In this document: positions 1 to 11,145 of the stretch, piece by piece
Position numbering within the stretch: position 1 is the stretch's first letter
How the letters are laid out: each line of letters opens with the position of its first letter
Source of the DNA: Serendipita indica DSM 11827
Taxonomy: Eukaryota > Basidiomycota > Agaricomycetes > Sebacinales > Serendipitaceae
NCBI GenBank assembly: GCA_910890315.1
Contig: CAJVGD010000001.1
Location: forward strand, 2,046,001 to 2,110,000
Length of the DNA: 64,000 bases
Direction of reading: 5' to 3'
Notes under the pieces: model-generated
What the model saw: the letters and a program-made list of their open reading frames with translations, nothing else
Told to the model about the DNA's origin: nothing
Database searches by the model: none
Program-made: the position numbers and the translations under genes

Positions 1-185
1 GTCTCATTTCGTCCAATAGAGTCAAATCCCCAACGGTGGCTAGGCGGCTGCACCAATCACCAATGTGATCACACTCTACATGGGATCCAATAGGAGTGCG
101 CCCTCCTGAGCTTTCAGCGTGGAGAGCTCCCGGTGTCCGTCCCGGACAGGAACAATGACTGATATTTCTTTCTACAATACTTTGC

Positions 186-1493
186 CTAGGCATTCTGGAA
201 AAAGGTCACAAGGCGACCATACACATCCATATACTCTCGGTTGTTATCCTCGTTGTCGAGGTCTGCACGTGCCGCGGCCCATCCATGGTGCATGTTTGAA
301 TAGACGCGATATGCATTCTTGTCGGCCCAAGGCTTGGTCTTGAGCTCGTCGATCAATTTCTTGTACTACCATATTCATTAGATACCCATTTCTTGACAGT
401 ATACAAACGTACCTCGTCCACAGACTCGTCGCCAGAAGGGAAAATGGCAATCGGCACAAGGAGGTGCTTTCCATCCTCTGCGCTCATCATTCTGTACAAG
501 ATATTAGAATTTTCGTGTATACCCTTTGGAAGAGAGTACACACGCAGGGTGAATGGCCGCAACGGCGTCAAAGATGGGAATCGTCTTGCCGTCGACCTCT
601 GTCGTCTTGCAGCCAGACAACGTAGCGACTTTACCACCCCAGCAGAATCCATACACAAACACTTTGGTAGCACCTTGTTCGCGGAGTTCTTTTGCCAGGT
701 CGAGAAGGCCTGGCATGACATTGCCAAAGCTAGCCGTAGTAGCGAAAAAGTTTTGGTAGAATTTCTGTTGACGAGTTGATAGATCATTTAGCGATGAACA
801 AACGAGATACCTTTTGCTCCTCTGTCTTTGCTGGGAATTGGTCAAGTGGGTACGGCTTTCTGTAGACAGTTACTACGTAGTCATTGAATCCATAGTACTT
901 ACCCGAAGAAAAAGTCGGGCATCAGGACTCTGGCACCCAGCTTTTCGGCGATAATGTCGGCTCCTTGCTGGGTCTGTGGGTAGAATCCAAAGCTATAGCC
1001 TCTGTTAGTTTATCCTCATTACATCCTGTAGATTGTTTACATGTCAAAGATGTCTGTCAATAGTCGTCAGTACGTGAAAAGATAAAAGTAAAGGGACGAG
1101 TGGCAAGAGGCCAAATCTCCGCTAGAGCCGGCCAAGGGCAACCGTGGAGACTGCACTAGTCTATTGAAACGGCTATTTGTCCCACAAGCGCATCGAGCGC
1201 CCAAGGCCACTCGAGATCAGGGAGTATGTCACTGATGCCCAAGATATCCGCCTGATTCCCAGGACTCCATCGTCACAAACGACGACCAAGTATAAACCCC
1301 CGTCGTGATCGTCGAGCATAGCAGGCAAATGTAAAGACGTACTGATGACGACTGTCGACGACGATTTGTCGCCAACGGCATAGACCTCATCGTACTTTCC
1401 CAGTTTAATCTTTTCTCCCTTTGGCTGGTAAGCACTGTTCACGGGCGAGATTTGGCAGCAAGCTTCGCTGGTATAAGGCACTGGAGACGACAT
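186..1493 (-). CDS. dienelactone hydrolase family protein
   Basis: Alpha/beta hydrolase of the dienelactone hydrolase family, probably cytosolic, acting on lactone or ester substrates that are not known here. The start at 1493 (MSSPVPYTSEACCQ) gives the family N-terminus, including KLGKYDEVYAVGDKSS. Exon 1 is 1343-1493. A 13-nt exon at 1041-1053 and exon 3 at 903-992 then restore the family block INIFDIFGFYPQTQQGADII. Later exons carry the nucleophile elbow with its cysteine (YGFCWGGK), the acidic region (FPSGDESVDEV) and the catalytic histidine (MHHGWAAARADL); translation ends ...VTFFQNA. The splice sites are read by eye and fit GT..AG in frame. The first intron is 289 nt, much longer than the other introns of the gene. 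The promoter is shared with the divergent AP-1 beta gene. The family is sure; the substrate is not. Confidence 0.88.
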
Positions 1494-1646
1494 GGCTTGT
1501 TGAGAAAGACGGACGACGGGTGTTGTAGTCGGGCGTAAATGGCGGACCAGTATTTGTAGGCGACGCATATCTTTTTGCCCTGCTGCTAGGGTGTCCAGTA
1601 AGAGTCCAACTTTGGATTCGATCCCTGTTGGCTTTGCACGTTCCCA
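1494..1646. promoter_or_regulatory. shared divergent promoter, DLH / AP-1 beta
   Basis: The start codons of the dienelactone hydrolase (minus) and the beta-adaptin (plus) lie only 153 bp apart, so both promoters and 5' UTRs must fall here or overlap the coding ends. I see no clear TATA element. Confidence 0.5.
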
Positions 1647-4289
1647 ATGGCAGCGACCGGCAATGACGCAAAGTTCTTTACGCGAGGAAAGATTCAAGAG
1701 TTCAAGGCGGAACTTCAGGATGCCGCTCGTGGAAAGGACAAGAAGTTTGCCAAACGCAAGACGGTCCTCAAAAAGATTGTCGCGAATATCACGATGGGAA
1801 ACGATAGTATGCTCTCTTTTCTCGTATTCTTGTTATCATGGCGCGTGCTCATCCCTATACGTGGCCAGTGTCCCAGATGTTTCCAGAGGTCATCCAATGT
1901 CTGCCAATTCCCATGCTGGAGATTAAGAAGAGTACTCTATCCCATCTATATCATCATTTACTTGTATTGATCCTTCTACAGTGGTCTACCTCTTCCTCGT
2001 AAGCTATGGACGAGCCCGACCAGACCTCATCGAAAGAGCCATCCCCCACTTTCAAGCCGTAAGAGCCATTCAATCAACTCAAAGATGGCAATAAACATCC
2101 CACAGGACTGCGAAGATCGAAACCCGCTCATCCGGGCCCTCGCCGTTCGCACAATGGCCTACATCCCCTTACCCTCAGTAGCGACCGCGCTCATCGAACC
2201 ACTCCGACATTCGCTCAAAGACGGAGACCCGTACGTGCGCAAAACGGCCGCTATATGCGTCGCCAAACTATACCTGATGGATCACCGAATCGTCGAACGT
2301 GAAAAGTTTATCGACCAGCTCAAGGAATTGCTCAAAGACGTCAATTCGACTGTCGTTTCCAATGCCGTCGCTGCGTTGACCGAGATTGCGGAGCGTAGCG
2401 ATAATATCGTCCTCAAGTTTTCGTACTCTATGGCCACAAAGTTGGTCGCGGCGCTGGAAAATTGCTCAGAGTGCGTATATTGTTGTTTGTACGACCATAC
2501 CTAACGGTCAACCAGATGGGGTCAGATTTATATTCTCGACTCACTCCTCAACTATGTTCCTCAGTCGGCTGACGAGGCCAATACGTTGACTGAGCGCATC
2601 GTATCTCGATTACAGCATTCTAATTCCGCCGTCGTGCTCACCGTCATCAAGATTCTTCTCTACCTCATGAACTATATCGAAAGCAAACAGAGCATTGAAT
2701 ATCTGTGCAAGAAGATGGGTCCTCCTCTTGGTATGTCGCCTCTGCTTATCGAATCCTCAAGCTCACTTTTGGATAGTCACCCTCCTCTCTTCTGGACCCG
2801 AAGTGCAATATGTCGCATTGCGGAATATCCTCCTCATCATCCAACGTCGACCTTCTGTCCTCAAAGACGACGTCAAAGTCTTCTTTTGTAAATACAACGA
2901 CCCCATCTACGTCAAACTCGCCAAGCTCGAGATTATCTATCGTCTCGCCACAGAGGCCAATGCAAAGGTTGTATTGGCCGAACTACACGAGTGAGTGTTT
3001 CCGCCATCCACTTTATCAGGGACTAAACCCGTCAAGGTATGCGACAGAGGTCGATATCGATTTTACACGCAAAGCAGTTCGCTCAATAGGTCGTCTCGCC
3101 ATCAAGATTTCGACTGCAGGCGATCCGTGTATCAAAGTACTTCTTGAGCTCATCGACTCGAAAGTGTCCTACGTGCTCCAAGAAGCCGTGGTGGTCATCA
3201 AGGATATCCTCCGGAGATATCCTGACAAGTATCTGCACGTCATCCCGCTGCTTTGCGAGCACATTAATCTGCTGGATGAGCCAGAGGCAAAGGCGGCCAT
3301 TGTCTGGATCATTGGCCAGTATGCGGATAGAATCGAGAATGCAGACGAGCTCATGGACAACTTGACGTATACGTTCCTCGAAGAGGCGACAGAGGTGACA
3401 GCTTTCATAATTCGTATTAATCCCATCTCATGCCTCCGTCAGGTTCAATTGGCTCTCCTGACAGCCTGTGTCAAATTGTTCATCCAGAAACCTCAACAAG
3501 GCCAAAAGCTATTGCCCAAAATCCTCAAATGGGCGACGGAAGAAGTCGACAATCCAGATCTTCGTGACCGTGGGTTCATGTACTGGCGATTATTGTCAAC
3601 AGACGCAACGGCCGCGCGAACAATTGTGCTTGGTGATCGTCCGCCCGTCAACACGGATACAGATCGCATGGAACTTGGTGCGTTGGATCAGCTGTTGCTT
3701 CACACGGCAACATTGGGTTCGATATACCACAAGACGCCAGATGTATGTTTCAATGCCATCTCAGCTTCGTTGATCCAACGATTTCGTAGACGTTTATTCG
3801 CTTCGCGAAACCAAAGTCGCTTCCAGACAGTCCTGCGTTGAACCCTGCTTCGAAGCGTGCACTGAGTACGTGATCAACTACACCTCTTGCTCGTAATCTC
3901 ACCATTTTTTAGTCTCACCGACAGCCGTTGGACCACCTAAACCAGTATCGACCGCACATCTCGTTCCGCCAATACCGCAATCGCTGAGGACGATGCAAGA
4001 TGAAGCACGCACGACGCCACAAACATCAAGCCCCGTCTCCCTCCAAGGTCCACCAGGAGTCGCAGAACAACCAATCACATCCCCTGTCTCACCGAGTGCC
4101 GCCAGTCTACAGACACCATCAAGACAAGGCACGACCGACTCGGATCAGCTCCAGCAACAACGACCAATACCGCCCCCCAAGCCCGACGATCCGTACGCGA
4201 ATCTGGATAGTGTGTTTGGAAACTATGTCGCGGATCAGCCGCGGCCTGTGGGGGGTCGACCTGGAGAGTTTGACGATTTGCTCTTGTGA
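1647..4289 (+). CDS. AP-1 adaptor complex subunit beta (beta-adaptin)
   Basis: Large subunit of the clathrin adaptor AP-1, which sorts cargo at the trans-Golgi and endosomes. The start [19 protein letters not shown] matches the fungal family N-terminus. Further exons give [19 protein letters not shown], the HEAT/armadillo trunk ([38 protein letters not shown]), then [20 protein letters not shown] and [16 protein letters not shown] short intron after HKTPD (from about 3742) joins to [19 protein letters not shown]. The C-terminus is a proline/serine-rich hinge ending FGNYVADQP...GEFDDLLL; no ear domain follows, as is usual for fungal AP-1 beta. The terminal acidic-leucine stretch could be a clathrin-box-like motif (inference). 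About 730 residues. It is intact as far as I can read. Confidence 0.92.
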
Positions 4290-4952
4290 GCGCATTGGTT
4301 TTTTTTCCCCGTCATGTTGGTTTGTAGCATTGAAACATTGGAAATTACATCTACAAACGAGGCGTACTAAGACTATAGAGGAAACTAGCTTGGTAGGGGT
4401 CAGTGAACGCTGAGTTGCCTACAGGTGAAGATCCGTTTCTATTCTTTCTCAGCGAGATCATATGGCAATCCTCAATGCAGACTCTCGGTAGGTGCGTGAA
4501 CAAGAAGTCCGAGGCCTTTGACTTAGATGCGAAGTCATGCAAAGGTATCGCCACTGCCCATGAACTAGTTTGGTTTAGCATTGGTAGGATGTCTAATTAA
4601 TTGAGATTTTATGTCAACTAGTGATTTCTTATATATCTCGACCACCGAACCCATCAAAACAGACTGGTGTTTGAAGGCCCGGCGAATAATGAACTATATA
4701 CCCGTCACATGTGTTAGAATCTCCTTTCCAACCTTGTCATGTACCGAGATATGTGGCAACTCCTAGTTTCGAAAAACTCATGCTGCGTTCAGTGGAAATA
4801 CGGTACCACACGCCTCCTCGGCATGGACTCGGTCGTAAGGAACAGTAGAGACCAAACTCTGAATGTAGATACAACTATATTCCGCTCTGTGATTCTTCAC
4901 GCGTTGCACCTAGAAGACGGCGTGTATTAATGGTGACATAAATTTCGATAAT
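4290..4952. other. intergenic, no gene seen
   Basis: About 660 bp between the ends of the AP-1 beta gene (plus) and the STAND gene (minus). The only open frames are short, without family signatures or splice logic. It should contain both 3' UTRs; no RNA gene or repeat was recognised. Confidence 0.5.
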
Positions 4953-7900
4953 TTACTGGTTCCCGTCTCCACAAACGTTTGTCCATGAGAGTCCGCATGA
5001 AAACTTGGTGAAATCCACTTTGGTTGCGCGGAACTGACTCGTCGTGGGCATAGTCAGAAGAAGAAGCGGAGACTCTAGTCCGTGCCGGTTGTTTGTGGGT
5101 ACCCAGAAGAGGCGTTTGCCAGAAGATTGCACCCAGCCATCCGGCATAAGCGAGCAATGTGTGAATCCGGGTACGAGGATTCTTAGGCTTGTTCCCGGGA
5201 TTTCGGTGAGCTCCGAATCTGAAGATACATTGTCTTCCTGGTTAAGGCTATTCACGTTTACATCTAACAGTATTCGTTGGTCTCGTCACATGGTGGGTGA
5301 TAAATGAAGGTCAGACTTACTAGTCTCGGCATTCCACAGCCGAATCGTCTTGTCTTCTGAGCCAGAGATGATTAGTGAACCATCTGGGGAGAATACCGCA
5401 GCATGAACCGTGCGTTTGTGACCTCGAAGCGGCCTTCCTAGAGGCTGACCAGTGCTTGCATTCCACAGTCGAATTTTCTTGTCCTGTGAGCAAGAGACGA
5501 TTTTCGAACCATCTGGAGAGAATGAGACAGCGTGAACTACGCTCTCGTGACCTCGAAACGGCTCTCTCAGAGGTTGACCGGTGTTCGCATCCCAAAGTCG
5601 AATTGTCTTGTCCCTCGAGCAAGAGACAATTTTTGAGCCGTCTGGTGAGAATGCGATGGCTCTGACCGATGCTTGGTGGCCTCGAAGTGGCTCCCCCAAT
5701 GACTGACCAGTGCCTATATCCCATAGTCGAATTGTTTTGTCCCTCGAGCAAGAGGCAATTCGTGAACCGTCTGGCGAGAGAGCGACCGCATTAACCGACG
5801 CTTGGTGGCCTCGGAGTGGTTCTCCAACAGGCAGACCAGTCTCTACATTCCATAGTCGAATCGTATGATCATATGAACCAGAGATAATTCGTGAGCCATC
5901 GGACGAGAATGCGACGGCTTTGACCCATTTTTTGTGACCAAGAAATGGCCTTCCCAGAGGCTGACTAGTGACTGCATCCCATAGCCGAAGCGTCTTATCC
6001 TCCGAGCCAGAGACGATTCGTGAGCCGTCTGCTGAGAACGCAACAGCCAATACTGGTTCTTCGTGGCCCCGAAGTGGCTCTCCCATTAACTGACCGGTGT
6101 ATGTATCCCATAGTCGAACTGTCCCATCTTCCGAGCTGGAACAGATTTGCGACCCGTTCGGTGAGACTGCGACAGCTTTGACTAAGCTTTCGTGATCTCT
6201 AAATGACTCTCCCAGTGTCCTAATAGTGTCCGTATTTGACAGCTCAATCATCCCGTCATATGACTTACGAATGATCCGTGAGCCGTCTGATGTGGATAAG
6301 ATGGGCTTGGACGAGTTTTTATGACCCAGAAGTGACTGCGCTTTCATCAATTGACCATTTTCTGCATCCCACAGTCGGATCGTCTTGTCCTGCGAGCAAG
6401 AGACAATTCCTGAGCCATCTGGCGAGAAAGCGACGGAATAGATTGAGAGCTCATGACCTCGAAGTGGCTCTCCCAAGGGCTGACCAGTTTCCGCATCCCA
6501 AATTCGAATCGTAGTATCGAACGAGCCAGATACGATTCGCGAGCCGTCTGGAGAGAATGCCACAGTGTAGACTGCGCGTGTATGACCTCGAAATGGCTCC
6601 CCTATAGGTTGACGAGTATTTGTATTCCACAATCGAATAGTGCTGTCATGCGAGCCAGAAACTATCCGTGAACCGTCTGGCGAGAATGCGACGACCTCGA
6701 CCGAATTTGTGTGACCTCGGAGAGGCTCTCCCACTAACCGACCACTCTGTACGTCCCACAATCGAATTGTCCTGTCATATGAACCGGAAATGATTCGTGA
6801 ACCGTCTGGTGAGAATACGACAGCCAAGACTGAGTGTTTGTGACCCCGCAGTGGTTCCCCCAAAGGCCGGCCGGTTCCTACATCCCAGATTCGAATTGTA
6901 GTGTCGAACGACCCGGATATGATTCGTGAGCCGTCCGGCGAGAATCCGACAGCGTAGACCGCGCGTTCGTGACCGCGAAGTGGTTCTCCTAATGGTTGGC
7001 CAGTGTATGCATCCCATAGTCGAATAGTTCTGTCATACGATACTGACGCGAATTGTGAGCCATCGGGAGAGAATGCGACAGCGTAGACTGCGCGTTCGTG
7101 ACCGCGAAGTGGCTCTCCCAATGGTTGACCAGTGTATGCATCCCATAGTCGAATCGTGTTATCCTCCGAGCCAGAGGCAATTCGTGAACCATCTGGCGAG
7201 AATGCGACAGTGTAGACCGAGCGCCCGTGACCTCGAAGGGTTCTGGGGAGCCCAGGATACAGATCATCAAGTCCTCGAATCACAATAAGAGTATTATTAT
7301 ACTTCCTTAAGCCCTCAATATGCATTCTGGACTTGGTAGGAGTAAATGGAAGTGCTGAAATGTAAATATGTGGAGCGCTATCCTGGATAGGCACCGAAAA
7401 AGCTATTAGAAACCGTCGGAGCTCGTCTATCCGGCTTCTAGTTTCCTCTTCAACCTTTTTTGTGTAAGAGCCTAAATCTATTGGGATAGACCACTCACTT
7501 CTATGTGACGCGCAATGGCTCGAAGACCGGAGATCGCTCGTGTCACCCCTCCGGTGAAACTGAGGATCTCAATCCAGTGGAACACATACGGAACTTGGAT
7601 AATGAGTTGAAGTTCATTCTTGAGCGTGGATCGCCAGTTGTCGTCCGTTTCCGCAGCATGAAATAGCCAATAAGAGCTAGCATATCGAAGTTTCCTTGGG
7701 ATGAACTTTAATATTCTGGTGTCTAGGTCCGAGATTTCCCTATTTAGGAGGAATGATGACTCTATTTGACATATGTTAAACTTGAGACCTTCAGTCCGCG
7801 ACTGGAGGCATTTGAAACACCACGATGAGGCTTGACCATGTGCATCGGTGATATTGATATATATCTTGCCGGGATCATCGACTACTGGGGCGATGGAGCA

Positions 7901-9806
7901 GCGTCGAAGGTACTCGACGAGAGTGGGATGACGAAACTGAATCAGATTTGTGGTTGCATCCTCTGTAAGCACACTCCCAAGAGTCCGTACCAACGACTTG
8001 GCACTCCCCGGTACTCCAGCATGCTTGAGTATATCGTCCAGATCATCGCTAGTGAGCGGTTCAAATGCTGCAAGTAGCAGCGCGAGCATCTTATACATGA
8101 CCACGTAGTGTTCAGGGTCTGTGCGCTTGAAGATAAGGCTATAAAGATCGTCGATGGCCCCGGCCTGGTTAATGGAGATCAGACGACTGTACGTGATCTG
8201 AGAAGGGGTCAAGCTGGTCTCGCTATTGAGCATTCGACATGCAGTGCTTGCCCAAATGAACAACCCGTTGGCCTTTTCGATCAGTCTCTGCCTCTGCTCC
8301 TCAGACAGTATTCCATCTAGTGACTGATGTACATAGACCGCGATGTCATCGAAGTTATCATGACGGTTGACATTGTGAAGGCGGTCCTCTAGCTTGCATT
8401 TGATCGAGAGCGACCCCAAGACGGCATGGATGACAGGGTCCGGTCGACTTGTCATGAATATCTTTAGGGTTTTGCTTCCTCGAACAGCTTTAGCAAGGGT
8501 CTCTACAAGCTCCTTTCGCTGTGAGCCAGACTTGCATTCATCAACAGCGTCGATAACGAGGACTACACGCCCACGCCGATAATGGAGATGATCAGTAATG
8601 AGCATCTGGAACTGCTCATCAAGAGAGTTTCGCATTAAGGCAGGGTGCCTCTTCACCGCTCTAGCAACGTGTGGTGCGAGCTCCGGAATATAGTCGACGA
8701 GGTCCCTCGCTATGGTGGGACAGAACTTGTCGGTAGTCGACCCCTCATTGCTTGCGATTGAAAAGAAGAATCGGCCCCCCAGTATTCCCTCCTTCCGCCA
8801 TGATTCCACTGCGGACATTGCAACAGTGGATTTGCCTGAGCCGGCTATGTCACAGAGCCAAAATATCGCCTTATCCGACGTATCATCCTCCGCCCAACGC
8901 TGGATCGTCTCAAGGACAGCCTCACGCGTTCCTTTCATACAGGTATTGTGGATGGAGGAAGCGACAAACGCTACTGTTGGTAGCTGGAGTATTGCAGAGG
9001 CGTCCACTTGAAATGCTAAGCCAGCATCCCGGATCAATCTCAGGCTTACCATCTGTCAAGATCGTTTCTACATTGGCTTTAGTCGTCTCTACAGCGGCTT
9101 TAGTGACCTCCATGTTTGTCTTGTTGATCTCCACGTTGGATTTGGTGACCTTAGTATCTCGCATTATAACCTGAACACTCAACGCGGTCAAATGTTCCAA
9201 TGCCTCCTGTATCAACAATGAGCCAATGAATCTAAGTGACAAAGCTCGCACCATAAACTGGCTATGCTTATCTTCAATATCTCGATTAAGCTTCCGAATC
9301 TCCTCCGCATCAGCCTTTACATCGCGAATCCTTTTAAAGAAGCCGACTTTGCTGCCGCTATGTTTCGCCCTTAGGTCGACGACCCTATCATGCATAGTTT
9401 CCAGGAATCTATGTTGCTCAACTAATTGAAACAAGGTTCGACTGTTCACTTACTCGACATAATGAGTGAGCGGCTGGATGAGCTTCTCGTCGGCAGCTCT
9501 GTCCTCTGGAGGGCATTTATCAAGACAAGCGACTCGTTTCTCGAGCGAAATCATGTAATCCTTGAGGCGTAGTGTTAGATTGGTCCATTCCTCTTTGTTG
9601 TTCTCCATCGCCTGTCGAATACATCAGGTGACGTCGTGCCAGTCTCGCCAGCTCACCTGTACGACTCCTAAAATGGTTCTTGCTGTTCGACAAGCTGCCT
9701 TTAGAGGTGCGAGGATATCTGATGCCTCAGCTATATTGGCCACTACATCGAGACCGACGCCGATACCGTCGTATACCTTGAGACTGACTGAGTTTGGGGC
9801 GGACAT
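4953..9806 (-). CDS. NLR-like STAND protein: 4-helix N-domain, NACHT, 15 WD40 repeats
   Basis: Predicted signalling ATPase of the fungal NLR/STAND class, about 1,540 residues. The start at 9806 ([14 protein letters not shown]) opens two short exons forming a helical domain with [20 protein letters not shown], resembling the MLKL/HeLo-like four-helix domains found on such proteins. A 45-nt intron joins HYV to [10 protein letters not shown]. The NACHT core has a Walker A motif ([10 protein letters not shown]) and a Walker B motif ([11 protein letters not shown]), with MTSRPDP downstream. After another intron (HIE to [12 protein letters not shown]) come 15 WD40 repeats of 43 residues. A donor (GTAAGT) within the last repeat leads to a final exon at 4953-5255 with [20 protein letters not shown] and [12 protein letters not shown], a tail I associate with basidiomycete WD40 proteins. 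No disabling change was found. In related fungi such proteins act in non-self recognition and cell death; that role here is inference. Confidence 0.85.
5315..7250 (-). repeat. tandem array of 15 WD40 repeats inside the STAND gene
   Basis: Fifteen units of about 129 bp encode repeats of the form [35 protein letters not shown]. Units 1-7 and 9-15 are very alike; unit 8 (about 6225-6345) has lost most propeller residues ([20 protein letters not shown]). The similarity at DNA level suggests recent exchange between units. By family knowledge 7 + 7 units would make two seven-bladed propellers. Confidence 0.9.
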
Positions 9807-9990
9807 GGGCGGTTCCAAGATGAGTTGGCGCCTATAACTGGCGCGCCGTTGGCTCGACCAACCAGCAGGCGCCAGGCTAAGCTAACGACCGACTGACGCC
9901 TTGGAATCGACCAACAAACCTTCTTGTTGTCATTAATGCAAAGAGGAAGTGAGTTTACCAAATTCGTTGAAAGACACCCGGTTCTTCACG
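9807..9990. other. upstream region of the STAND gene
   Basis: About 180 bp between the STAND start codon and the edge of the truncated kinase copy. It must hold the STAND promoter unless that lies within the kinase relic. No TATA-like element was convincing. Confidence 0.4.
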
Positions 9991-11145
9991 TATACTGACT
10001 TGAGCCGCACAGCTCCAGGAAAATCGCCGCTAGAATGAGGATTTGAAATATCTCCCTCAAAAGTCGAATATCTATATCGATGTTTTGTTCCTTGGTCGTA
10101 TTTCGGGTGATCGGTGTATCGAGGCGAGGGTGATAGAGCGACTAGACGAATGCATATAAAAGTTGCTTACAGACCAATTGATCCCATGATGGAGTCTGAG
10201 TGCGATACACCTTGCATGCGTCAACGAAGAAGACATTACACTCGTCACCGCACACTCGCAGACTGGCTGTGGCCAGCAGGTCGGGACGAGCTTGGAGATG
10301 ACGTATAGCATAACTCGCTTCTTGGTTGTCAGATTCGTCGACTATCTTGTCTTTAGATATGTTTTCTACGACGGCCTCCAGACTAGACCATGACATAACA
10401 ATTTTGAGTTGATCCGTCGACGTGGGGCCGTCAGTTTGATCCGAAATATCAGCTATATTTGGCGCTGAGAAGGCGTCGGATGGATCTGTTTCCCAAGGAA
10501 TCGCGTTCTGACGAAGAGCAATCAAGTCTGGAAAACATGCCATTGTCGTTGGAGGACCTTTGAGAAAGGCCCTTTGATCGTTCTTGTCGAGGAATCGGAT
10601 GAGATTATGGGGATCCTTTTCTGAATGTCGTTCGGCGTAGCAATAGAGACACTTGGGAAGGACGGACCTGACTGTCGACTCACGCGTTCAGACGAACGAC
10701 CCAACGTTCGCTATCAGACCAGCTGCTATCTTCAGGCCCAGCTCCAGCGACGAGGATTTTAATCATCTTGTCAGGAGATATGTCCTCAACACGGCCATCG
10801 TCGGCGTCGCTACTCCATTCCTCTTGGTCTCGAGATTCACCGGAGCTTAGTCTCTATTTGGTCGATGAGACGTTGATTTCAGCCGGAAGAATACAGAGTC
10901 GCCATCTTGGACGTTGGATTTCTCTGTCACCAGGTTTGACAAAGCGGTGGAGATGGTTCTACGAGAGTGCCGACGATGTCAAATGTGGCGGGCTCCAAGT
11001 AATGCTTTAACCACCTGCGTTACTTGAGTAGGCACGGAATACAATGATAAGCGCCGAACCCGTACTTTACATTGTCATTGATTAGAATTGGGTGTGTTTG
11101 GTCTCCCAGCATGTCTATCACTTTGACCTGACCAATCCCCTTGAC
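9991..11145 (-). pseudogene. truncated FunK1-type kinase copy
   Basis: A partial copy of the kinase locus at 24.9-26.26 kb, in the same orientation. Recognisable pieces are the N-terminal linker (WSSLEAVVE), EASYAIRHLQARPDLLATA and NVFFVDACKVY, then LLYAFVWSLYHPRLD in a further exon, and the upstream block near 11030-11140 (LGDQTHPILINDNVKYGFGA). The nucleotide match with the larger copy runs from the shared stretch cttgagccgcac near 9991 to the ccaatcc junction near 11145. The catalytic C-lobe (HRD loop onward) is absent, so no active kinase can be made. It is cut off on one side by the STAND promoter and on the other by a broken F-box gene. Confidence 0.75.

Noticed and set aside
5315-7250. 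Possible minisatellite or CRISPR-like array
   Set aside because: The 129-bp periodicity is fully explained by coding WD40 repeats; there are no spacers.
9420-9460. In-frame TAA in the STAND gene after HYVE
   Set aside because: A 45-nt GT..AG intron starting at that point removes it and keeps the frame ([13 protein letters not shown]), so I do not treat the gene as broken.
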